This document shows positions 34,701 through 48,330 of a DNA stretch of 64,000 nucleotides, in pieces. Each line of letters starts with the position of its first letter. Within the stretch, counting starts at the first letter, position 1. Origin of the DNA: Branchiostoma floridae (Eukaryota; Chordata; Leptocardii; Amphioxiformes; Branchiostomatidae); contig NC_049990.1 in assembly GCF_000003815.2 (NCBI RefSeq), positions 21,469,026 to 21,533,025 on the forward strand. Direction: 5' to 3'. The notes under the pieces were generated by a model. It made no database searches. It was not told where the DNA came from and worked only from the letters and a program-made list of their open reading frames with translations. The position numbers were made by a program, and so were the translations under genes.

Positions 34701-37700
34701 AGATAAAGTCATAGCAAACACAAACGCTTCCAAGAAAAGCAAGGAAGATTGCCAGCATACTTCAAAAGCGATACATTTATGTTACGTTAGATCATCGGCA
34801 GCCACGTGCTGTGAGGTGAGGTATGCACAAGGGTTTCACATGGGCCAGTTTACACGTCACTTCCTGGCACCACAAAAGGTTAAAGCAGCTCCTGGGAGAG
34901 TTGAAGCCCTAACTCCAATTTTGTTCCAATGTGTGGAAAGCTTCCGTACATCCATGTGGTCCTTTTAACAGAAATGAGTGACATATTTCCACTCCTTTTT
35001 ATCCAATTTTTGTATTGGCTGGAGAGCAATTTTCCTCAGAACTGTACCATAGTTTGACATGTTCATGGTTGGTTCAGATTTCTTTTAGTGTAACCTCAGA
35101 TCAGGAGAAAGTGGACCTGAAGGCCCACAAACGTTTAGCCACATCTGGAACAAACCACTAGCGCTGTCTGCCCAGCGTGTGTTCAACCCTTTTCCTCTAT
35201 TCCGCAGGAAATGTGTATTCCAGTGAGAGGAGAAATACAAACCCTGTAAACCTTAGGTTGACCTTGTAGATGCTAAACTCATGATTTATGTTACATTTTA
35301 CGATCACAAACTTTAAGGTGATGACTGTTTCCATTACAGTGGAAATTCTACCAGCTGTAGATTGCTTGCTTTTGCAAGAATCTACTTTGACTTGCTGGAA
35401 TCATTGACATATATTTTATCTACAGGGAGCTTAAGAGTTTAGTAGGTGACTGTCCAAGTGTTATAGACAGCTGTAGTCTTAACCTATCTTTACACGGGTC
35501 AGCAAAAGTATGTCAGAAAGAACTGAACATAGAAGAAATATCTGCCACCAAAAATATCGCTTTAAGGCTTGCCATGTTCTAAATACTGGATCTTTGGGGC
35601 AGAGGTTAGATTACAATTCCCATGGTCACTGAGATTAGAGAATAGGAAGGGCCAAGGAGTTCTATCTGATCCCCTTATCTTACAGAAATGTTGACTGGAA
35701 TGAGGTCAGGATTTAGCTGTTGATAGACATATAGGGTTAAGATCTGGGCCTGAGGTTCGTGTCTGTGTTGGTAATTTTCTACACAGGTTAGTGTTGATAA
35801 AACCTGACCTTCTGGAGTTTCAATAACACTGGATATCATATTGTGTGGGTTACAAGTTTGTGCTTTATAATATGCTGTGGAGAGCTAAGCCTTTTGAGAA
35901 GGCTTCCATCTCTTGAGTCCATGTCTACCATTTGACTTTGAAATGGGGTCACTATTAGGTAAACTAAGGCTACTGACGAACCCAGAAAAAACTGTAGGTT
36001 ACTGCTTTTCCACTGTTTTAAAAACCTTTCTTTGTCTGTTTAGCACCTTGCATCTGTCGTATCATCTTCCTTATAAATCCAAATCTTACTTTGATTTTTT
36101 TCCTGATATGATATCTTTATTCGTACACATAGCCGTAGGCCCTCTACAATCCTCTATGCCTTTCCCTTACAAATAAATCCTTTACTTCTTCCTTAATGAG
36201 ACTCCTGGGCCACATAGCTTGGTTCTGGGCTACCAAGAAAATGACGACCACCAAGGCACAAAAAAATTATGGCCAAGGATTAGTCCATTCTAAATTTGGT
36301 AGAATTTGTATGAAGCAATTTTGTATTCTTAAAAGTTAAAGCTTACACAACTACTGTCTCCCATATAGTCCCTTATATGTTCTAACTATCTCATTATACT
36401 GGATAAGATCTGGACTTGCCTAATTGCACTGAGACATTACATGCTGCCATGTCCCCATTCCTTTGTTAAAACGTTTGTTAAGCCTCCATGTGACTGCTGA
36501 GCTGGTGCTTTCAGTCACATGGTTTGACTCTAGTTTTTGCATGTCTGGCAAGGTAGGAGAATTGTCCCAGACAGAATGAATAGCTGTTGTTAACAGCCTT
36601 TAACGACCATCTTAAGCGATAAGTATGTTTACAATATAGCATGATTGGCCTAGTATAGTGGTGCTTAGCAGCAAACAATATTGCATGGAGCCCTTAAGGC
36701 ATACCTGATTGTATAGCCTTAAGATTGATAACATGGTTTTTATTGCCCATAACGAGTACATAGCAACACTTTACAATGCCACTCCAAAGTATTTGTTCCT
36801 CAGGTCATATGAAATGTTAGGAAAACATTGCTTTGATTTTGACAACTGATTTTACATCAATGGGGCTTAGATGGCCAAGCACTATCAACAGAATACTAGA
36901 AATTTCTCCTCTGTGCTTTAAAACATTTTGTAGATTGGGAATCTTTGTTCTTCTTCCAAAAGATGACAATATTTTTTATGGGAAAGGCTAACTGTGACAC
37001 TGACTGACTGTGACATCATTTACCCTTATCTTTTTTGGAATTCACTGCAACACCTGATTTAAGAACCACTGTTGGAAACACTGAAGTTTGCCAATGATCT
37101 ACAGTAAGCACACAGCTGTGATAGACTAATGGTAAAGAGATTGGTAGGAAACAACTGCAGATGGTTGCTCTCTTTCTCATCATTATAGTCTTTTCTTCTT
37201 TGTAAGATGAAAAACGTGACTCTTTTGCCACCTTAATCACATTCCATGTCATTTTCCAGTGGTTGCATTTGTAAGACCTACAGTATTGCGCTGGGTTTGG
37301 AAATTTACTGAAGCCAGTGGGTGGCTTTATTTATAAAGCGTGCTCTGTACGGTTTGTTGCCAGCATACAGAATTTTGCCCCTGCCAAAAAAATGGCTATA
37401 TCTCATAAGTCCAATATTGCTAATGACTACAAGTCATTGTCAAAATTGAATGTGTATGTCAACAGAGGTAAAGGGCAGATATACATGTATGAGTTGTGTT
37501 CTATCAACCCTTTGCTTATTCTGTGCTTTGAGGTATTGTTTCCTTCAACAAATGGAAAAGCGATGGTTTATTTCAATATGGGCACAATCGTTTTAGCATC
37601 TGTCTTGGTGAAAGGATAGTTTGACCCCGCTTTGAACCCTCGGTATGGTTACAAGGGCTGCCCTGTCTTCTCATAAAGCTGTTGGAAAGGTCGCACGGCC

Positions 37701-39650
37701 ATGAAAAACTGCTCATTCAGCCTCCGGGCACCTGAATAAAAAACGTGAGGGCAACCTCAGGGTCTTCTGTTGGCCCTATGGGAGCAGTTTTTGATGAATC
37801 CAAACCTTAACAAAAACTTCACTTTCTAAGAAAATCAATTCATCATAGCCTGTTTTATGTTTTTGAATTGAATAGTTGTATAGTTGTTTTATGGTGAAGA
37901 AAATAAGTGAGAGACAAAGTCTTTTTTATTAGTAAACGTAACAACCACAAGTCGAAGTGTTGGTGACCGCATGTCATCTTGCTCTGGGCAATAATGCTAG
38001 GAATGTGGTTGTGAAGAAAGAACTTTGTCAGTCATTTACTGACTTGGTGAAATGATTAACGGAACAGGCTTTGAAGAAAACGGTAACGTTAAGCGTTTGA
38101 AGAAAAATCAAATTGTAGCCAGTGGTTAAAGACATTAAGGAGGTCCAAGTTTCACGGCCATTTTTTTCTCAGAAAAAGAAGTTCTGCCCAAAACCTAAAC
38201 CCTCTTTGTAGACCGTCCAATTGCAAGCTTAGGTAATATATTGATTGCTTCAAATGTATTCTTGCACACGTCTTGCAAGGGTCCGAGGTTGTTTAAAGTT
38301 GTCAGGTTTGGCTATTCTTATTATAGTGCCAAGAAACATTGGAGGTTTGGTGTCACTGGGCATCCTGGGACAGCAAAACGGTGTCTCTGAAAGTGGAGCA
38401 GACATGAGCACTAAATTTTATATTGAGCGACCTTGCCTGGGGCAAATGACTCTGCTGTCAGAGTCACTGCCTTTTTCTCACAGTCAATCGCTTGTCTGTC
38501 TCCGAACCTCCAGGGGTGGTGACTTCTTGAAACAACATCCAAACTTTATGCTAATGATTGCTATAAAAGTGCAGATTAAGGGTTTTTTGTACATGTAGTC
38601 GCAATTTCTCACAGTGTGAGAAAACCTATGTCAGTAACGTTGCAAACTGCATGAAAAAGCGGTTCAAACCAATAAACCAAAAATCCTTAACCTCCAAGCA
38701 AATGTGAAGTCCGGCTTGATTTGCGCATGTTATGGAATCAATTTGTCGTCACTACAAACTAGTCACCATACGAAGATGTTGATTGAGACATGAAAAACTT
38801 TAAAAAGTTCACCAATAGTAAGAAGTACAAAATTCTACTGAAATTTTGTAAAAAGAAACTAAAACAAGGATCCTACATCTGCTTGGAGATTAGGAATTCT
38901 GATTCCGTCCATGTACATGTATGAACTGTTCCATCATCACGTTTGAACTGTCTGACACCACTCCAGCATGGAGACCTCTAGTGCTACACTTGTCGTGCAT
39001 CATAGGAAAGAATGTATATCTGTTTCTGCTGTCAGTGTCCTGCACCGGTCTTGCGGTTATCCCATCTGGTGTTTCCGTTAAACGCTCTGTAATGTATTCC
39101 CCTGCCAGCAGAACAGACTTGTGTCCAAAACAGTCGCTACTGTTAAAGACCAGTGTTTTGAGCTGTTAGTGTTTGAAGGTGTTAGATATCAGGGAAAGGC
39201 CTTTGTATCCATGTTCTGTTATAGGCATCAGACAGTCTTCTGAAATGTTGAAAGAAAAAGATCAAATAAGGACAGCTTGATAGAAGGATCAAATAAGGAC
39301 AGTTTGATAGAAAGCAATGTTTGATATGAAAGAGGGAAGTGGGTATTGCTTATTGGTATTGGCAATTAGATTAGAAACCTGGGGGCTCACTCCTATACCA
39401 AAATCACACAAATCATGTGGTTGATTGAAAATTGTTCGCTTCAAAAATCTTCAACTGTAAAAACCCTTTGCTTCCCCGTACTAAAATGTCATTTTTCATG
39501 GCCATAGACATACATGTATTGAAGATGCTACAAATAGATGTTATACATCATAAGATATTGGCATTTTCAGCTTATTCAGTGAAGCTACATGGCTCCCAGA
39601 GAATTGACTCACTTCCAATTTACCACCTGTTCAACTATGTCCTATTCCCT
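31800..39650. other. Gene-poor intergenic DNA
   Basis: About 8 kb of AT-rich, mostly unique-looking DNA. The longest frames (35913-36176 and 38245-38598 on the plus strand) show neither splice structure, compositional bias nor family similarity. Part of the left end may be a long CASTOR 3'UTR, but I found no convincing polyadenylation signal close to the stop. Confidence 0.5.
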
Positions 39651-39657
39651 AAAGCTA

Positions 39658-39985
39658 AGGGCACAACCCGCCGTACGTGCAATTACGTGCTGTCTACGTG
39701 CCAAAACGTGGGCAATCTTTTGAGATCCGTAAGTGGTAAATACTACCTTCGTACGAACTCGTAGGGAATCCGATGGATTTTGGAGCACGCAGACACGCCG
39801 TAGAACTTTACGTGCAGGCAACACTTTGTGTGGCATCAGGCTGCGGATTCGCCCCCGGCCCGGTACGTGCCAGTACGGGCGATGCGCCTGCCCTGTACAG
39901 CCTTAACGTTTTCAGAAATATGTGGCCGACATGGCCTTCCAAAAAAAACGTACGGACAAATTGCACGTACGGCAGGTTGTGCCCT
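39658..39985. mobile_element. GC-rich MITE with AGGGCACAACC ends
   Basis: The left end AGGGCACAACCCGCCGTACG and right end CGTACGGCAGGTTGTGCCCT form inverted repeats of at least 25 bp. The flanks continue the symmetry (AAGCTA and TAGCTT), so the target duplication is ambiguous (AGCT or shorter). The interior is CpG-rich with repeated TACGTGC words and no coding content. The contrast with the AT-rich surroundings marks it clearly. Confidence 0.7.
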
Positions 39986-41161
39986 TAGCTTAACTGGCTT
40001 CTGTTTTGAGCCTGGCTATCTTCATTGCCTGTTTGTGTGCTTCTGTCTGCCCTGAAGTGTCCACCTGACACCCATACTGGCTCCTGGGTTATTTCAAGTA
40101 CCAGAACAAGTCAAGAAAACAACTGGAGGGGTAGGATAGGATGTCTTGAGGATTCTTGACAAGTGTTTACTCAAGAAACTCTTCTGTGTTTTCTCCAGGA
40201 TATAATATTACAAGAACCTTCAAGATCTATAATCGTTACTGTTTATGTCCCACAATTTGTGCAACAATTTTTAAATTCTAAAATGAAACATTTCATGGAA
40301 CGTAAAACAATTTTTGCAATTCCCCTCTAACATTTCATTGACAGTCATGAGAAAAAAATTGGTACACTGAACTTGGGCATCCCACCTTCAAATTAAAAAA
40401 GAATGAAGACTTGTTATGTTTTTTTTCTTTCCTTTATTGATTCCACAAAGCAGACATACACATGAAGGAGTATGGCTAAAATGTCTGAATTGTCTGGAAA
40501 AAATTATCTTGTTCATCATTTCGATCTTCCTTGGACTAATTGTTCTTGTGTTAAATGCTGGAATGGTACATTTGCAAATCAATATATATTGCATTACTGT
40601 CCGGGAGTACATTGCTAGACAGAGTCGTCCATTATGATAGAAAAGCTCATTGGATGACCTTTTGTATTGAGTGCTGAATTCATTTGTATTGTATTCAAGA
40701 AAAGGGGGGTGTCTACTCTCAATGATTGTAACACATGTTGAAGTGGTTACAAAATGTAATTTTTCATCGATTTCCCATCTTAAATTTGTTTGTAAATGTG
40801 TCTGTTGAAAGAATTACCTCCAAAAGTATGTATACTTCTATTGGCAAGTGACCTCTTTCATTGTCAGGAATTCTCAAACCCCAGGTTTTTCTCTGTCTTG
40901 TATTGAGAATCAATTTACCTCAAAGCAATGAATGATTTATTGGCTATTGACATTTAAACATCGCAGATTGAAATTCTTTTCAAATCCTGTCTAAATGATT
41001 ATTGTCATTATAAAATTTGCATCAATACCAAATTGAAGAAAATTGGGCATATCTTTTATCTGTAATTTAACGTTAGCACAAGGAGTTGACATGGGCAGCT
41101 CAAGTAGTTGTTGTGACGGCTTAGTATGGAGATGTAGTATTTCCCTTGGACACGTCTGTGT

Positions 41162-41362
41162 TTATCGCCTTCCTCCCTTACATAGTTGGCATAGCAGGTC
41201 TGGTGTAAGCTTAGCATAGACGGGGACATCCACACTATCAAAACACACAGGGCAGAGATCCTCGTCGTGCCTGGAACATGTTCTAAATACATCCATACCA
41301 GCTCGGTGTCTCTTTTTACGGACACACAAGACGATCATCGTTATTTCATCATCACTTGCCAC
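41162..41362 (-). CDS. Weak candidate: small Cys-rich ORF with two CxxC pairs
   Basis: A 66-residue frame with C-P-V-C and C-Q-L-C pairs about 17 residues apart (DLCPVCFDSVDVPVYAKL then LLCQLCK). The spacing would suit a small zinc ribbon or a RING-like half. A good donor-like CTAT|GTAAGG lies near the 3' end (about 41180), so it could be an exon of a leftward gene, but I see no partner exon. No family is recognised. It may be chance. Confidence 0.25.
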   Translation of the reverse strand: MASDDEITMIVLCVRKKRHRAGMDVFRTCSRHDEDLCPVCFDSVDVPVYAKLTPDLLCQLCKGGRR

Positions 41363-41484
41363 TGGAAGGCAGGGAGTCTTTGAACGCTTCGCGAAAACAT
41401 TTCAACAATGTCAATTGGCTGCTTAGTTTCCGTATTTCCTAACACCCATAGACCTATCTGTCCCATGCTGACTAGTTAAAAAAA

Positions 41485-41700
41485 GTTAAAGTCCTTCCTG
41501 TGCCTGATGGCGCATAGGGCGGCGCCCATCTCCGTTTCAATAGCCCTTGGGCCACACAACACAATCACTACAGCAGGGGGCTAGACCACTAGTAGTGGTG
41601 TGTGTTCAAAGTTCCATACTCTTTCCCGAGTGCTAAGCAGAGAAAGCAGCATGTACCATTTTTAAAGTCTTTGGTATGACTCGGCTGACTAGTCCAGCCA
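41485..41700 (-). mobile_element. SINE body, tRNA head missing
   Basis: On the minus strand this matches the SINE at 20755-20998: GCTTTCTCTGCTTAGCACTC and GGGCTATTGAAACGGAGATG, followed by a conserved 3' end GGGCGCCGCCCTATGCGCCA. The tRNA-like head is missing (5' truncation), as expected of a retroposed copy. Confidence 0.6.
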
Positions 41701-42391
41701 AATATAGGCAAACTTGGCTAGCCATGTGAGAAGTTCTTGCAACACTTATTTTCCAGTCACCGTTGTGTAATGCTTACACGAGCCCGGCTGGTTTTATTGG
41801 ATGATGTGTATATTTAGGGGATTAGTGTCGCCAGTTATGTAATACATCCTTGGCTGGGGTGCGAGGTCACATTCGGCTGGGCACAGTTGCCAAACATGGC
41901 CCCGGAGTCTATTGATAGACAGTGTGAGAGTTGGTGGTGAATTGTGTCCTGAGGGGTACAACCAAGACTGATGTCTACAAGCTGATATCTAACAGCTATC
42001 TGGAAAATGCAAATCAAAGGTTCTGCAAGGGTCACCATGACCTTAGCTAAGTCTCTACCAGATTCCATGTGTTTCTGAAAAACTTAGAAATTGCCAAGCG
42101 AGGAGACAGTCATACAATTCTAAGGTGCATCGTTCCCACATGGGCCAATTTCTCATTTTCCAGCCACTCTTTGGGTCGGGTACACTAGGCTAGGGTGGAA
42201 TATGCCTACGTAGTATATAATTTGAGAGAGATTTGGTTTCGTTGCCATACTAATACATGTAATACCTGTTCACTGCACCGCCATTTAGAGAAGTCTCGCT
42301 AGTTATATATAATCAACTCACCTGCTTCTTGATGTACGATGCCTGTTTCTTTTTCCAATAACCAATTACTGACCTTGTTCCTATTCGTATA

Positions 42392-42876
42392 CAGTCAGAC
42401 TTGCCCAAGACGACCACCCGGGAGACCGGAAAAAAACGGTCGATTTGGACAGGTGGTCGCTGAGAAGAGTATCGACTCAAAACATGCCCGATGCAAAGTA
42501 TAAATGGTTTCCGTTGTGTTTAGTGGCAAATAGCAAGCACACTGCACGCACGCAAAGAAGCGAGGTCTTTAATGTCAAATACAACACGCACACTGTAAAC
42601 TGTAAATTTAACCCCAAAATCCGACACAAACTGGCCGATTTCGGCACAAAATTGCGCTAGTTATCATAAAAAATCAATGAAAACCTCAATTTTGAAAATG
42701 ATGCGGTCGTTATGGGTCTCAATTTGGGCCAGTCGCGGTCGCGTTGGCCAGGTGGTCGCTGAGAAAAGGTCGCTTAATGCTTACGTCAATGGGAAAATAA
42801 ATCGGGACCGAGAAAAGGCGGTCGAAATGGCCAGGTGGTCGCTGAGAAGAGGTGGTCGCTCGGGCAGGTTTGACTG
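42392..42876. mobile_element. TA-flanked MITE with CAGTC ends
   Basis: Begins CAGTCAGACTTGCCC and ends GGGCAGGTTTGACTG between TA dinucleotides (390-391 and 877-878). Just inside each end are tandem GGTCGCTGAGAAGAG or CGACCACC words: the element has repeated subterminal motifs. TA duplication fits the Tc1/mariner/pogo group. No transposase frame. Confidence 0.7.
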
Positions 42877-42990
42877 TACTACCATATCGTCCATATACTT
42901 TGTGCCCTGCAGTGCACACTGAAAATTCTGTGTTCTTTATTTCTTCGGTTGTACAGTGACAGGGTCGTTGTTAACCATATCTATTTTTGT

Positions 42991-43010
42991 TTGTTTGTTT
43001 GTTTGTTTAT
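42991..43010. repeat. (TTTG)n microsatellite
   Basis: Five uninterrupted GTTT units. Confidence 0.8.
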
Positions 43011-45620
43011 CATTTATCGAAGGCCTACATGTGTACCCAGCGTAAGATACTGTCTGTTCCCAGTGGAAGTTGGTGCAGTAGTGTTGGGTAAGGCTGTGTT
43101 TGTGTTGGTCAGGTTTCACTGGTCAAACAGTGCAGGCTGCACCAAAGTCTGGTAAACATGCTGGACAAATAGGGTGCAAATACTTGTTTTCCAATCAGAC
43201 GTTTCACAGTTACTGACAACTTGAAGCTCACTAGGAGTCTGTTAAGATAAAAGTCCCATAGCCTTTTTGAGGCCATGTGTCACAATTTTAAAAACTGTGT
43301 TATGAAATGCAAACATGCAATACTTTTTTTCTGAAAATTGTTGTACATGTATATATTAGTTTCTTTCTGTTCTTCTATACAACATTCAATTTTCTCAGTT
43401 GGGGGGCACAATAGAACAAGTGGTTTAGTTCAAAATGTATGTGGCAACGTGAAAACGGTATGTTTCAACTTGACACATAATTTCAATTCAAAAGTTGATA
43501 TTTTACAAGACCCACATGGACATGTCTTCTTACTTCTTTAGGTCTTACACAGTTATGCCTTGGAATAGAGCTTCTGAACCAGGAAGTCTCCTAGAACGAG
43601 TTTTAAGTTCAAACTCCCTAAAAAGTAAAGCATCATGCATAACATTGTTGGCTCAACTAATCTAGGATCTCAACTCTTCAATTTTCTTTCCATACAACTG
43701 AATGACCACACAGTCAAGCATTTCCCAGGATGAAACCCTTGCAGCATTCTCCCGATTTGATGTGCAGCTTCGATTTCCATCTGGCAATGTTATTATTGTG
43801 TTGAGCAGCTATGGGGCAGACTAGGAAGAAACAAGTTAGAGAAGTTCAAAAAACTGAAAACAGAGGTGCTTTTTGACTTGAAAAAAAATGAGTCTTATTT
43901 TAGTGGAAAGCTTTAATAAGCCATGGAGAATTGAAAGAGGTCTACTGTGATGAACAACTGTTTTACCAGATAATGTTAAGTTTTTAACAGATGCTGATGT
44001 ACACTAATTGATATCATTGGTGATATATTTTACTTGTCATTTACAATTGATTGTTGTAACTAGTTAACAATGTGTATGATATTGTCTTAAAGAATCACAA
44101 AAATGATCAAGGGTAAAAAAAGGTGAAAATGTCTTTAATGTTTTATATGATTTTGAAAAATTCTGAGATTTTAGCCACACTACTAGACTCTAGAAATGTT
44201 TCAAATTAACTAATGATTGAGAGGAGGGAAATAATTCCACCGTTTCTTGAATGAAATAAAATTGTGTCTTCACTTTATTACCTTACGCCCCTCCCCTTCA
44301 AGTAGAAGAATCATAAGTCACAAGACTTGTATGTTGTAATGTTTGGTTATGATCCTTATCTCCAATGGGTGGACCTTACACTTGTATACAGGGTTGAAGC
44401 CTGACAACAGGCATTGCTTGTTTGCTGCTAAAGAGCTACCAGACTGTTTGTTATTGCCAAATCCCTCCAACAACTGTGTAAATAGCACCAGTGGGCAACT
44501 TTAGGTCAAACTTGTTGGTACGTCTTGGAATAAACATGTCTTTAAAAAAATTAGCATTGTCTTAAAATGCCTTAAAATAGTATTGGCTATGTTCGGCTTA
44601 AGAAACAAAAACTGAACATCAAAAGAACACAAATATCTCTCAAAATGGACTTTAACTAAAGAACAAAGAAGTTTGAGAACAACAAATTGACTCAAAGCTG
44701 CCCACATAGCCCAAGAATGGTACCATTTATTTTTCCAATGGAAAAGAGCGGAGTCTAGTACCTGTACGACACAGGCACACTGAATGTGTATGAGTTGAAG
44801 TGAAGTCTGTAACTAGAAGAAGGCCTGCAGTGAGCCTGGGTACAAGACTATGTCTCAAAGTGACTACAAAATGTAGGTCAAACAGTTTGAGTGGATGGGT
44901 CTTCATGATTGTTATTTTACAAGTTAAGAAAAAGCTTATAATTAAAGGACACTGTTGTACTAAAGAGAGATGCTTAGTTCCTGTGAAAATCTCTACATTT
45001 GTTCAATACAATTCTGTTAATATATATTAATACCATATCAACTGTTCCATGAATGTTTAGAGTGGAAGTTTTAGTGGTAGGGTTAGAAAGTGTATCCTAG
45101 CTTTAGCCCCATAGCGTTTTTGCATGCATTGAAGAATATTGAAAGCTGGCAATCTACGTAAGTGCACAGTTTTTCAGTGAAAACAATGATTTGTTGAAAG
45201 TTTGTTTTGTATAATTAGTGTACTGCAACTGATATTGTCACAACAGACCACAGCTCTGTAAAATGGTTGACAGCATTAATAAATTTAAAAGCACAGAGAA
45301 GATTGAGGACTCAGTGATTGTTGATGAATGAATGAATGAATGAACTGAACAATTTGATGAATAAATTATCCTAGGCTTGTAATACATCATAGGAATGGAT
45401 CTATTTTTAACCGTTTAAACCAGGCTTCGTGCTAAATCTCTATTCACCAAGGCACAGGATTGATCCCAATTTGCGAGTCCCATCCATCACCCATGATCCA
45501 AATCCGGCTCCAAGGGAGACCAAGCTGGATTCACTGAGTCGGGATTCATAAGTCAGATTACCTAGTAGGTGAGTCCAGATTTGTGAAGCCTGGTATGAAC
45601 AGGATCTTATACCACTATCT
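43010..45620. other. Intergenic DNA, nothing recognised
   Basis: AT-rich sequence without credible exons. A short (GAAT)n run lies near 45328-45345. Confidence 0.5.
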
Positions 45621-45627
45621 ATACTTA

Positions 45628-46208
45628 AGGTGGTATCTCACTGCACTTGGGGCACTGGTGCGGCACTACGGGGTTCAAAAGATTACTCAACGAATTTCAG
45701 AGATAAAAATGCATGAATTTTCTTACATTTTTTTTGTCTTTTCAGTCATGCTTTTATGTATTACCAGGGCTCGAAATTCATTTTTGGTATTAGGTGCACT
45801 AGTGCACCCAGCTTAGAAAATTGGGTGCACCAAATTTTTTTTGGGTGCACCATATATAATAAAGTAGAATGCCAGAAAAAACTAATAAAAAAACTTAATT
45901 ACAAGCTAATTTTGTTAATCTTTCTAACACTTAGATGTCAAGAATATGATGTATACTAGTCTAAGTATACTTTGATATTTTACATACATAAACCTAAGAA
46001 AATATTTGGGTGCACCCTGTGCACCCACAGAAAAGAATTGGGTGCACAGCTCCAATTTTGGGTGCACCTGGGTGCACATGCACCCAGTATTTCGAGCCCT
46101 GATTACGCAATATCAAATTTATAGAAAATTGGCAAAAATAACATTAGTGCCGCATTGAACGAACCCCCAGTTCCGCACAGGTGCCCCAAGTGCAGTGAGA
46201 TACCACCT
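45628..46208. mobile_element. PIF/Harbinger-like MITE (outer element of a nest)
   Basis: Terminal inverted repeats of about 28 bp start AGGTGGTATCTCACTGCACT on the left and close with its exact complement on the right. The trinucleotide TTA flanks each end directly (45625-45627, 46209-46211), the 3-bp TWA duplication typical of PIF/Harbinger. Without the inserted element at 45765-46101 it would be about 240 bp. The arms are close to identical, so it is not old. Confidence 0.8.
45765..46101. mobile_element. Nested MITE with CAGGGCTCGAAAT ends
   Basis: Ends CAGGGCTCGAAAT and ATTTCGAGCCCTG are exact inverted repeats flanked by the direct repeat ATTAC (45760-45764, 46102-46106). CAGGG-starting ends point to the hAT superfamily, and a 5-bp duplication to its hAT5-like group. 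The inside is full of GGGTGCACC words in both orientations, giving a strong hairpin. It lies inside the element at 45628-46208 and so is younger. Confidence 0.8.
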
Positions 46209-46214
46209 TTAGGT

Positions 46215-48330
46215 ATACAGTCAGATAACTTGGCTATATTAGTAAATGTAAATGACTTCTGACGACTTTCTGTAAAAAGTAGGGGCCAGTGGGCAAACCA
46301 TTATAATAGTGATGCTGGTTCAGAGGTATGTATGGATGCTACTTGCTATCAATACATGTCATATTAATTCTCAGTGGGAATGTAAATGGATCTTGGCCAT
46401 TAGGAAAATAAGCAATTAAGTAATTAGAATAACACGAGAAGCAGTTTATAATTCCAATCAAAGGTTGCATCACTTGGTGCTCTATACGAGGATTTATATT
46501 GAGTTCTTAATTGCTATCTTCTTGAAGGATGAATATTAGACACTTGAGATTTTAATCTACGACTGATGAGGGAAACAGAATATCATTGGCAGACAAATTC
46601 TGACACTCAAAATCATTTTTAATGCCAAAATTAGAACATTTCACTCACATTTCTCCAAAATAACTTTGTACGTAAGAGTTATATATACATCCATCCCTTT
46701 AATGTCACACAATTACAAACAAGAGAAGATATTTAAAAGTCAGCAAAAGTACCCATAAAACGATTGCTTACATCCTATCACAAACACTTAACAAAATCGT
46801 ACAAAACATAAAGCCTTGTTTACATCAATCCAAAACAACAGCTATGATAAACACAAACAGTTTACCTGAAACACAAACAACAGCCAAAACTTTGTACTAA
46901 ACAGATCCTCACACGTCAGTGACGAAGGCATGTTTGAGGCCATTCCTTCAAAGTGTCACCATTTTCAAACACAAAACAAGACACAGACATTAGAAAAAAT
47001 ATATTCAAGAAGAAACAAACACACCCATACACCACTTGATATGGTAAGAATTTTATCTGTGATAAATATCCTGAAAATGGTATCAATGTCGAACATTATC
47101 ATTGAATCCTGAACAAAAATTTTCTCAGTTTCTCCGGTCATTTAAGCCTTTGAGAAGGTCTTCCCATAGGACAACACTGAATTGTACAAAAAGTGAACCA
47201 AATCACATGGACCAGGCTTTTTATTGAGAAGTTTTCCCTTCAAACAGAATTCTTGAAAATCAACATTTTCACCTATAATTCATAATCACAGAATTCACAA
47301 TGATTATTAGTTTATCCATCTACCAATAAGTTCACTAGGAAAAGGCCATAAGCTGACACACTGTGTAAAATGACATTCAACACATTAAAAGCAAAAATTG
47401 TGCCAAGTCATATAGAAAATAAAAACAGTTACTGCATTCTTTAAAACTTTAAAAGAAACCACAGCACTTAAGGTTGCAGGGCAAACACTGCAATCAAATG
47501 AACCCAAATCCAGGCCACAGGAAAATTACATCAATTTTCATTAATGTTATTGATATGTACATCAAACAAGGAATTTGCCACTTTAAAAGCTTCAAGTAAT
47601 AAGATATGTGAGAAAAATGGAACCACAAAATATACATTCGTCAAACGATAGTCAAATGTAGCCAGAAATATAAGCAACATTTTTTGTCAATCTCTGTAGA
47701 CTATAGACTAATCACTCCTTATGAGATGTGATGCTATCTTAAGTTCATGTCCAGCATGAGAAAAGACAACCATTGTGTTTTTGTTCATCTCCACTTCAAG
47801 TAAGCAAAAGAAAATAAAGAGGCAACTTACATGTGTGAGAAGAATACAACCTCTTCTTAAAAATTATTGACACTCAAACCTTCAAAGGACGGACTTTAGA
47901 AATATGTTAATCACAATCTGACAAATGGTCGACTGAAATGTCCACAATTCATGCAGTACAACTAGCCACCTATTAAATATATTTTACCATCATAAAACCA
48001 CTGAGTTCTGCAATGTGTAGATACTCTATATCACTATATAATATGTGCACGTATCAAAGTACCCCAAAACACCTTACAAATAACACTTACTCTCAAAATA
48101 CACTCTGACTACCTCTTATAAAACACACTTGTACAGTTTGTAAGAGCACACTTAGAGACCTCCTACTAGTATAATCATATATGTACACCATAAACATCAG
48201 TCCTAACTAGCAGCATTAAAACTTCACCTACGAGACGACAAAAAAAAAGCAGCACGGTGAAGATTATGTTACAGAATCATACAGTCAGTCTAGCAACTTT
48301 GAAAATAAAACCATTACATTTTATATGCAA
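46215..48330. other. Downstream region of BIVM
   Basis: AT-rich, with CA- and AAC-rich words on the plus strand. No coding exon seen. It may contain the BIVM 3'UTR (transcribed leftwards); TTTATT (AATAAA on the gene strand) occurs near 47219 but cannot be proved to be used. Confidence 0.4.

Noticed and set aside
35913-36176. 87-residue plus-strand ORF
   Set aside because: Composition matches translated AT-rich non-coding DNA; no neighbours or motifs.
38245-38598. 117-residue plus-strand ORF
   Set aside because: No recognisable domain, codon bias or splice context; such lengths occur by chance in 64 kb.
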